DNA of 9,120 nucleotides from Candidatus Nomurabacteria bacterium. GTDB taxonomy: Bacteria > Patescibacteriota > Minisyncoccia > Phycocordibacterales > UBA2100. Below, piece after piece: positions 1-3,776 of this stretch; the first letter of the stretch is position 1, and the number at the start of each line of letters is the position of its first letter. The position numbers and the translations under genes are program-made. The stretch covers positions 1 to 9,120 of the forward strand of contig CALRIB010000030.1 of assembly GCA_943359705.1 (NCBI GenBank). The letters are read 5' to 3'. Under the pieces are notes generated by a model, which was given only the letters and a program-made list of their open reading frames with translations, was not told the origin of the DNA and did no database searches.

Positions 1-15
1 AGTGACCGAGTAGAG

Positions 16-108
16 TTATTGCCGCTTGTTGTTTTCGACGAGTGAGAGCACGAACACACCGACGACCGCGAGGACGACTGCGAATCCGACAAGTCGAGAC
101 GTTGTCAT
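16..108 (-). CDS. Hypothetical 30-residue single-pass membrane peptide
   Basis: The minus strand reads ATG to TAA over 31 codons. The product starts MTTSRLVGFAVV, has one hydrophobic segment (about residues 6-24, mostly V, L, A, G and F) and ends in a short polar tail, ENNKRQ. A charged tail after a single helix fits a membrane-anchored microprotein. Support for a real gene comes from its promoter: a perfect TTGACA at 136-141 and a TATACT -10 at 115-120, which places the predicted transcription start on the A of the ATG. There is no Shine-Dalgarno, as expected for a leaderless message. It is divergent from tRNA-Arg. I recognise no family and can give no function. The gene is too short for coding statistics, so existence is moderately supported only. 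Confidence 0.5.
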   Translation of the reverse strand: MTTSRLVGFAVVLAVVGVFVLSLVENNKRQ

Positions 109-114
109 GCGATT

Positions 115-141
115 AGTATACCGCGCTCGTGCACGTGTCAA
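115..141 (-). promoter_or_regulatory. Sigma70-type promoter of the 30-residue peptide gene
   Basis: The minus strand has TTGACA (136-141) and TATACT (115-120) separated by 15 bp. An overlapping TACTAA (113-118) gives the preferred 17-bp spacing. With TATACT the transcript would begin exactly at the start codon (108), so the message would be leaderless. Confidence 0.55.
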
Positions 142-173
142 AATATAACGTTCCGTGCTACGAATAGATACCC

Positions 174-245
174 CCTCTCGTCGTTCAATGGATAGGATAG
201 TCCCCTCCGAAGGGACTGATGCAGGTTCGATTCCTGCCGGGAGGA
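174..245 (+). tRNA. tRNA-Arg(CCG)
   Basis: A 72-nt cloverleaf. The acceptor stem is CCTCTCG (174-180) with CGGGAGG (238-244) and one T-G pair. The D arm carries GG in its loop. The anticodon stem GTCCC/GGGAC encloses loop CTCCGAA, giving anticodon CCG, which reads CGG (Arg). The T arm is GCAGG-TTCGATT-CCTGC and A245 is the discriminator. CCA is not encoded and must be added after transcription. The gene ends 4 bp before the convergent prs stop codon, so the two transcripts run into each other with no visible terminator. I could not identify a convincing promoter just upstream. Confidence 0.93.
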
Positions 246-249
246 CTTG

Positions 250-1206
250 TTATTCAGTCTCGAAAAGTTCGCTCAGTGACTCCCCCGCTTCAATGCGCTG
301 GATGGCTTCTCCGAAGACCTCGCCCACGGAAACGACTTCAATTTTGTCGGAGAATTTTCGGTCGGGAGAAATAGTGTCGGTAATGAAAAGTTTCTTTATC
401 GGCGAGTCGTCGATAATCTTGAGCGCGTCGCCTGAAAGGAGTCCGTGTGTCGTGGCTGCGTACACTTCGCGCGCTCCGCTCTCCTGCAAAAGCGCGGCGG
501 CAGCGGCAAGCGTGCCGCAGGTGTCAGCCATATCGTCCACGATGAGTGCAATTTTGCCTTTGACGTCACCGATGAGATTTATTTTCGTCACCTTATTCGG
601 AATTTCTCGCTCTTTGTTCATCACCGCAAGGTCAGCGTTCTTGGTGAGGCGCTTGGCATAACTCTGCGCACGCGCCACGCCGCCGACGTCGGGCGAGACG
701 ACGACAAGGTCGTCTGCGGCGATTGCGTCTGCAAAGAATTTGCGGAAGTGCGGGATAAAGACGCGGCGCGCGAGCAGGTTGTCGACGATGGCGTGACGGA
801 AGAATCCGACAATCGAGTCGGTGTGGAGATCCATCGTGAGCAAACGGTCTGCACCGACTTTTTCGAGAAGCACGGAAAACACACGCGCGGAGATCGGTTC
901 GCGCGGCCTGGCCTTGCGGTCTTGGCGCGCGTAGCCGAAGTACGGGATGACGGCCGTTATCTCGCTCGCGGAGGCTCCGTGTGCGGCGTCGATAGCGAGG
1001 AGGAGGCGTACGAGATTCTCGGCGGGAGGATTGGTCGATTGCACGAGATACACGTGCTTCCCGCGAAGATTCTCGAGGAACTGCACGTGCTGTTCGCCGT
1101 CGGCGAAGGTCTTGAGCTTTATCTCACCGAGCGGGGCGCCGAGTTTGTCGGCGATTTTCTTCGCGAGGCCGTCGTTGCTTCCGAGGCTAAATACGCGAAA
1201 GTCCAT
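250..1206 (-). CDS. prs: Ribose-phosphate pyrophosphokinase (PRPP synthetase)
   Basis: This cytosolic enzyme transfers pyrophosphate from ATP to ribose-5-phosphate, making PRPP for nucleotide, histidine and NAD synthesis. The 318 residues match the family length of about 315. Visible motifs in order: FADGEQHV (34-41), the ATP-binding stretch YFGYARQDRK (89-98) with PREPISA, the metal and catalytic region MDLHTDSIVGFF (125-136, with D126, H128 and D130), SPDVGG (171-176), flexible-loop residues NKER (197-200), and the PRPP loop VDDMADTCGT (223-232). The ADTCGT form of that loop is the one I associate with eukaryotic PRPS; many bacterial enzymes have DTGGT or DTAGT. The ATG at 1206 is preceded by an extended -10 box only 8 nt away, so the mRNA should be nearly leaderless. 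Identity is certain; gene-specific regulation is not visible. Confidence 0.97.
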   Translation of the reverse strand: MDFRVFSLGSNDGLAKKIADKLGAPLGEIKLKTFADGEQHVQFLENLRGKHVYLVQSTNPPAENLVRLLLAIDAAHGASASEITAVIPYFGYARQDRKARPREPISARVFSVLLEKVGADRLLTMDLHTDSIVGFFRHAIVDNLLARRVFIPHFRKFFADAIAADDLVVVSPDVGGVARAQSYAKRLTKNADLAVMNKEREIPNKVTKINLIGDVKGKIALIVDDMADTCGTLAAAAALLQESGAREVYAATTHGLLSGDALKIIDDSPIKKLFITDTISPDRKFSDKIEVVSVGEVFGEAIQRIEAGESLSELFETE

Positions 1207-1214
1207 GAAGTCAG

Positions 1215-1223
1215 ATTATACCA
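1215..1223 (-). promoter_or_regulatory. Extended -10 promoter of prs
   Basis: The minus strand reads TGG-TATAAT followed by 8 nt and the prs ATG. The TGn extension compensates for the absence of a recognisable -35. The predicted start site is about 2 nt before the ATG, so no ribosome-binding site fits in the leader. Confidence 0.65.
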
Positions 1224-1241
1224 GACTCGTAAACTTTGAGC

Positions 1242-1247
1242 TATAAT
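1242..1247 (+). promoter_or_regulatory. -10 box of the tRNA cluster
   Basis: A perfect TATAAT stands 9 nt before the first base of tRNA-Val, placing the start site about 3 nt upstream of the mature 5' end. No good -35 is visible at 16-18 bp. The box is back to back with the prs -10 (1215-1220), so the two promoters share about 30 bp and RNA polymerase binding at one may hinder the other. Confidence 0.6.
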
Positions 1248-1256
1248 CCTCCCCAC

Positions 1257-1330
1257 GCACCTTTAGCTCAGTTGGTTAGAGCGTTCGATTCACATTCGAA
1301 AGGTCGTAGGTTCGAATCCTACAAGGTGCA
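1257..1330 (+). tRNA. tRNA-Val(CAC)
   Basis: A 74-nt cloverleaf. Acceptor GCACCTT (1257-1263) pairs with AAGGTGC (1323-1329). The D arm is GCTC/GAGC with GG in the loop. Anticodon stem TTCGA/TCGAA encloses TTCACAT, giving anticodon CAC for GUG codons. The T arm is GTAGG-TTCGAAT-CCTAC and A1330 is the discriminator. CCA is not encoded. It is the first gene of a four-tRNA cluster and is followed at once by a perfect 6-bp hairpin (1331-1347). Confidence 0.95.
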
Positions 1331-1347
1331 CCGGCATTTCTTGCCGG
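1331..1347 (+). other. Spacer hairpin between tRNA-Val and tRNA-Pro
   Basis: CCGGCA pairs perfectly with TGCCGG around a 5-nt loop, beginning at the base after the tRNA-Val discriminator. There is no T-tract after it, so it is unlikely to terminate transcription. A position right at the mature 3' end suggests a role in 3' processing or exonuclease stalling, which is inference. Confidence 0.45.
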
Positions 1348-1363
1348 ACGTGGAGTTCTTGGT

Positions 1364-1437
1364 CGGGCCGTAGTATACCGGTAGTACGTACGATTCGGGT
1401 TCGTAAAGACCGGGTTCGATTCCCGGCGGCCCGACCA
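1364..1437 (+). tRNA. tRNA-Pro(CGG), CCA encoded
   Basis: Acceptor CGGGCCG (1364-1370) pairs with CGGCCCG (1427-1433), starting with the C1-G72 pair typical of bacterial tRNA-Pro. The D loop is short, ACCGGTA. Anticodon stem TACGA/TCGTA encloses TTCGGGT, giving anticodon CGG for CCG codons. The T arm is CCGGG-TTCGATT-CCCGG, A1434 is the discriminator, and CCA (1435-1437) is in the DNA, unlike the other tRNAs here. The flanks 1352-1363 and 1434-1445 are complementary, so the precursor can extend the acceptor helix through the CCA. Its synthetase (proS) is in the same window. Confidence 0.94.
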
Positions 1438-1461
1438 AGGACTTCACAAAACTAAACAAAG

Positions 1462-1532
1462 CGGGCTGTAGTATACCGGCAGTACGCATGGCTGGGGGTC
1501 ATGTAGACCGGGTTCGATTCCCGGCAGCCCGA
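1462..1532 (+). tRNA. tRNA-Pro(GGG)
   Basis: A 71-nt cloverleaf closely related to the preceding tRNA-Pro, probably by old duplication. Acceptor CGGGCTG (1462-1468) pairs with CAGCCCG (1525-1531). The D arm is nearly identical to its neighbour. Anticodon stem CATGG/TCATG (one G-T pair) encloses CTGGGGG, giving anticodon GGG for CCC and CCU. The T arm is CCGGG-TTCGATT-CCCGG and A1532 is the discriminator. CCA is not encoded (ACG follows). A dense set of inverted repeats begins 5 nt downstream. Confidence 0.94.
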
Positions 1533-1536
1533 ACGG

Positions 1537-1638
1537 AGTGAGGAACGAACGAAACAAAAGGGCCTATATGGAGTACCATATAGACCCGTCGCTCGGAGAA
1601 AATGAGAATATCTGATATTCTCATTTTCGTTCCTCGCT
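1537..1638 (+). other. Nested inverted-repeat (structured spacer RNA) element
   Basis: Three inverted repeats occupy almost all of the gap between tRNA-Pro(GGG) and tRNA-Ala. An outer 13-bp stem joins 1537-1549 to 1626-1638 (one G-T pair). Inside it, hairpin 1560-1571/1576-1587 has 12 positions with a single C-A mismatch and loop AGTA. A second hairpin, 1598-1612/1614-1628, is a perfect 15+1+15 palindrome whose last three bases overlap the outer stem, so the two compete slightly. No T-tract, ORF or known RNA family is apparent. It could be a stable spacer RNA released during tRNA processing, or a remnant of a small palindromic mobile repeat. Confidence 0.6.
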
Positions 1639-1639
1639 A

Positions 1640-1710
1640 GGGCCTATAGGTAAGTGGTATACCGGTGCATTCGCATTGCACAGTCTCGAGTTCGATTCTC
1701 GATAGGTCCA
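1640..1710 (+). tRNA. tRNA-Ala(CGC)
   Basis: A 71-nt cloverleaf. Acceptor GGGCCTA (1640-1646) pairs with TAGGTCC (1703-1709), including the G3-U70 wobble that is the main identity element for alanyl-tRNA synthetase. D arm GGTA/TACC has GG in its loop. Anticodon stem GTGCA/TGCAC encloses TTCGCAT, giving anticodon CGC for GCG codons. The T arm is TCGAG-TTCGATT-CTCGA and A1710 is the discriminator; CCA is not encoded. Its 3' part is repeated at 2652-2687, so this gene appears to be the attachment site of the neighbouring island. It now lacks a terminator directly downstream. Confidence 0.94.
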
Positions 1711-1716
1711 CAAAAA
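1681..1716 (+). repeat. Left direct repeat (attL-like), tRNA-Ala 3' end
   Basis: These 36 bases run from the last base of the anticodon stem through the T arm, acceptor end and following ACAAAAA. They recur at 2652-2687 with only two differences (CC versus TT at 1708-1709); the first 27 bases are identical. A repeat beginning inside a tRNA and ending just beyond its 3' end is the usual form of a tRNA attachment site. Confidence 0.75.
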
Positions 1717-1770
1717 TTAAAACGGGGGGTAGGTTGTGAGCCCGGGAAGGTTGCCAACGATAACAAAAGC

Positions 1771-2553
1771 TTACTCGGCTTCAGCAAAATGTGGCTTATC
1801 CAAACCGCTACGAAATGATCTGATCCGGCCGAGCACGCTCGATTGGAACTCCACTAACGAATGTTCTGGATGGAGAAGTGTTTTTTGAAATATCTCCGGC
1901 GTGTCCATTTTCGAAGCAGACATATTTTCCAATACGGACTGCATGAAACGTAGTCCGCCTTCATCGGAGAATCTGCGCTCGAGGGCATCGAGAATATTTA
2001 TGGCCGCCTGTCGTTCTTCCGCGTTCCACCTTTGAGCCTTATGTGAAGCAGACCACTCAATGTCGTATTGAATGTCGTCTTCGTCTTTTCCCCAAAAGTT
2101 TTCGAACTTGTCGAAATCAAAAAATACATGCGCATCACCCTTCCGAGCAAGGTTTTTCAGATCGGCCCATCCTCGATCGCGATCTCTAAAAATATCACCG
2201 ATTAGGACCACGCCTGCTTTTAAGTATTTTTCATTCTTGGCGACCTGATCGAGCGGCATTTCATACGATAGAAATTTATCGCTTTTAGTGTCGTACAAAA
2301 CGTCGGATACGGGAAAAATCCCTTTGGCGATACGCGTAAAAAACATTTGCGTTGGTCCGTCAGACCGACGTATCTCATGAAAGTGTCGACCGGCTGAGTC
2401 TCGCAGTACCGGGTAGTCGTGGCTGTTACGCTTTATTTCCTGCAAATTCTCGATAGACATCGGAAGTACAGAAGAGGCCGTTGGGTCATTCGGCTTGTAC
2501 GGTTCCTCCTCCTGTTGCGGCGCGGAGCGCCGTCGGAACATCCGTTCGAGCAT
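1771..2553 (-). CDS. Hypothetical 260-residue island protein
   Basis: I do not recognise the family. The N-terminus is basic and then low in complexity (MLERMFRRRS, then acidic and proline-rich to about residue 25). No signal peptide or membrane helix is visible. The core, about 45-160, alternates hydrophobic strands and includes GVVLIGDIFRDRDRGW (114-129), N134 and FFDFDKF (144-150). The order D-R then N/D then DFD loosely recalls the catalytic and metal-binding motifs of HipA/PI-kinase-like folds, but D131 sits where those have Asn and no clear ATP-lysine motif was found, so this is weak. The C-terminal third (178-250) looks helical and charged. It is the only gene in the tRNA-flanked insert. 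The ATG at 2553 follows TGC-TAGAAT by 6 nt, predicting a leaderless mRNA. Confidence 0.75.
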   Translation of the reverse strand: MLERMFRRRSAPQQEEEPYKPNDPTASSVLPMSIENLQEIKRNSHDYPVLRDSAGRHFHEIRRSDGPTQMFFTRIAKGIFPVSDVLYDTKSDKFLSYEMPLDQVAKNEKYLKAGVVLIGDIFRDRDRGWADLKNLARKGDAHVFFDFDKFENFWGKDEDDIQYDIEWSASHKAQRWNAEERQAAINILDALERRFSDEGGLRFMQSVLENMSASKMDTPEIFQKTLLHPEHSLVEFQSSVLGRIRSFRSGLDKPHFAEAE

Positions 2554-2559
2554 TAAACG

Positions 2560-2568
2560 ATTCTAGCA
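2560..2568 (-). promoter_or_regulatory. Extended -10 promoter of the island gene
   Basis: The minus strand reads TGC-TAGAAT, then 6 nt, then ATG, the same geometry as mrdA. An alternative promoter further up (TTGATA at 2617-2622, TATTAA at 2593-2598, 18-bp spacing) would give a leader of about 33 nt, but no Shine-Dalgarno is present to use it. Confidence 0.5.
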
Positions 2569-2651
2569 CCGAACTGACGCACTTTAGTCTATTTAATATT
2601 GACTATCCTGTACTTCTATCAAGAGGCGACACCTTGAGAAGAGTATGGGTT

Positions 2652-2687
2652 CAGTCTCGAGTTCGATTCTCGATAGGTTTACAAAAA
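2652..2687 (+). pseudogene. Displaced tRNA-Ala 3' fragment (attR-like repeat)
   Basis: This second copy of the tRNA-Ala 3' end contains the complete T arm and part of the 3' acceptor strand, with TT replacing CC near the end, then ACAAAAA. Nothing upstream resembles the rest of a tRNA, so it cannot fold into one. It marks the right border of the inserted segment, directly abutting the terminator at 2685. Confidence 0.75.
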
Positions 2688-2720
2688 ACCGCCGCGTTCG
2701 ACGCGGCGGTTTTGCGTTTT
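2683..2720. terminator. Bidirectional intrinsic terminator
   Basis: The 13-bp stem 2685-2697/2701-2713, whose core is a G+C run (CCGCCGCG with CGCGGCGG), closes on a 3-nt loop. On the minus strand it is followed by six T residues and lies 12 nt after the doxX-like stop codon, an excellent terminator for that operon. On the plus strand the T-tract is TTTTGCGTTTT, suitable for the tRNA cluster before it was separated by the island. Confidence 0.88.
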
Positions 2721-2724
2721 AAAA

Positions 2725-3240
2725 TTACATCTTCGGCGCGTCCGCTTTGCACGTGGAGCAACCGCAATGCCCGCAGCAGGCACAATCGCCTTTGGAGCAG
2801 TCAGGGCACCATTTGGAAGAGCACTTCGGGTACGGGATTTTCCACGAGCCGCCGCCGTAGATAAGAATCTGCATGAGTCCGCCGATGATGGCGAGATTCT
2901 TGAGCGCCTGGAGCTGCTGCATCGGGTCGGCGATGTTGTGATGAGCGAGCGCGGTGGCGATGAGCGAGAAGACGATGAGCATCTTCGCCGCAATGCGCGA
3001 GTGGAAGCCGAGCAAGAGCATGGCGCCGCCTCCGAATTCAAAAATAATGGCAAGGACGGTCATCGCCTCCGGGAAAGGCACACCCATCGAGCCGATGTAC
3101 GCGGCGGTGCCGCTGAAGCTGATGATCTTGTTCCATCCGACAACGATGAAGAGAAGCGCGAGGGCGACACGCGATACAAACAACGCAAGCGGCTTCCAAC
3201 CGCCTTCGCATTTCTGGCACCCACACGTCGATGCTTCCAT
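2725..3240 (-). CDS. DoxX-family membrane protein with cysteine-rich ends
   Basis: A 171-residue inner-membrane protein with four predicted helices (about 17-36, 60-79, 84-103 and 110-129) and DoxX-like features: FIVVGWNKI, SMGVPFP, FEFGGGAMLLLGFHSR and ALAHHN. DoxX proteins are linked to thiol or redox homeostasis and quinone-related functions, but most are uncharacterised. Unusually, the N-terminus has a CxCxxC cluster (C6, C8, C11) and the 36-residue tail has nine cysteines between 140 and 164. With four helices both ends lie on one membrane face and could form a joint metal or redox site. I chose ATG 3240, 7 nt after the greA stop; an upstream in-frame ATG at 3303 would overlap greA by about 55 bp. 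It appears translated from the greA message and ends at the 2685-2713 terminator. Confidence 0.82.
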   Translation of the reverse strand: MEASTCGCQKCEGGWKPLALFVSRVALALLFIVVGWNKIISFSGTAAYIGSMGVPFPEAMTVLAIIFEFGGGAMLLLGFHSRIAAKMLIVFSLIATALAHHNIADPMQQLQALKNLAIIGGLMQILIYGGGSWKIPYPKCSSKWCPDCSKGDCACCGHCGCSTCKADAPKM

Positions 3241-3247
3241 GGTGACG

Positions 3248-3715
3248 TTATTTAATGGTAACGATTTTGTACTTCTGTGCGCCCTTCGGAGTGTTAAACG
3301 CAAAGATGTCGCTCTTCTTCTTGCCCATCAGCGCGGCGCCGAGCGGAGAGAGGTGCGAGATTTTGTGTTCCTGCATATTCGCTTCTGCGCTGCCGACGAT
3401 TTCGTAGGTATGCTCCTCTTTCTCCCCCTGCTTCTGGATGGTGACAAAACTGCCGAGCGAGACGGCGTTGCCCTTGGAGTGCTCGATGATGCGCGCGCGA
3501 GAGAGCTCCCCTTCGATGTTGCGGATGCGGTCTTCGGTGGCGGCCTGGAGATTGCGCGCTTCTTCGTATTCCGCGTTCTCCGAGAGGTCGCCGAGGCTGC
3601 GCGCGTACTCGAGCTGCTCGGCTATCTCGCGACGGCGGACGGTCTTCAAATGCTCAAGCTCCGCGGTCAGTTCATCAAATTTTTCCTGGCTCAAGTAATT
3701 TGTTTCATCGTTCAT
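3248..3715 (-). CDS. greA: Transcription elongation factor GreA
   Basis: GreA enters the secondary channel of backtracked RNA polymerase and stimulates cleavage of the misaligned RNA 3' end. The 155 residues match the family (about 158). The N-terminal coiled coil spans about 8-78, with the catalytic tip GDLSENAEY (42-50); D43 and E46 correspond to the Mg-coordinating acidic pair. The C-terminal FKBP-like domain includes VSLGSFVTIQ, YEIVGSAEA, and SPLGAALMGKKKSD. The ATG at 3715 is preceded by TATAAT 17 nt upstream, giving a leader of about 11 nt and no visible Shine-Dalgarno. It is first in a two-gene unit with the doxX-like gene 7 nt downstream. Confidence 0.97.
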   Translation of the reverse strand: MNDETNYLSQEKFDELTAELEHLKTVRRREIAEQLEYARSLGDLSENAEYEEARNLQAATEDRIRNIEGELSRARIIEHSKGNAVSLGSFVTIQKQGEKEEHTYEIVGSAEANMQEHKISHLSPLGAALMGKKKSDIFAFNTPKGAQKYKIVTIK

Positions 3716-3732
3716 ATCGTTGGTCGCGAAGC

Positions 3733-3760
3733 ATTATACAGTGGCAGCTTCGGCCTGCAA
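3733..3760 (-). promoter_or_regulatory. Promoter of greA-doxX
   Basis: The minus strand has TTGCAG (3755-3760), a 16-bp spacer and a perfect TATAAT (3733-3738), in the 61-bp gap between mrdA and greA. The predicted start is near 3726. It makes greA independent of the cell-shape genes upstream, though read-through from mrdA is possible because no convincing terminator separates them. Confidence 0.6.
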
Positions 3761-3776
3761 GCTGTGGATTTATAAT

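Larger units (their letters stand above)
1711..2687. mobile_element. Putative small integrated island at tRNA-Ala
   Basis: The segment between the two tRNA-derived repeats has a period of 971 bp. It is visibly richer in A+T than its neighbours and carries one gene (1771-2553, minus) of unrecognised family. It separates tRNA-Ala from a hairpin terminator that would lie immediately behind the tRNA if the insert were removed. This fits integration by a tyrosine recombinase acting on the tRNA 3' end, with the recombinase supplied in trans or lost. No integrase, excisionase or terminal inverted repeat is visible, so a segmental duplication with later decay remains possible. Confidence 0.55.

Noticed and set aside
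445..1239. Long plus-strand open frame across prs
   Set aside because: It is the reverse of a clear prs gene, rich in R, H, E and V typical of antisense frames in G+C-rich DNA, and has no family resemblance.
1598..1628. 15+1+15 palindrome as an intrinsic terminator of the tRNA cluster
   Set aside because: It is A+T-rich, lacks a following T-tract (CGTTCC follows), and tRNA-Ala with no promoter of its own lies directly downstream.
3241..3303. Upstream start (ATG 3303) for the doxX-like gene
   Set aside because: The extra 21 residues overlap greA in a different frame, while the MEASTCGC start at 3240 follows the greA stop by 7 nt.
3743..3766. Hairpin CAGCTT/AAGCTG as a terminator for mrdA
   Set aside because: Only six pairs with an 8-nt loop, no T-tract, and it overlaps the greA -35.
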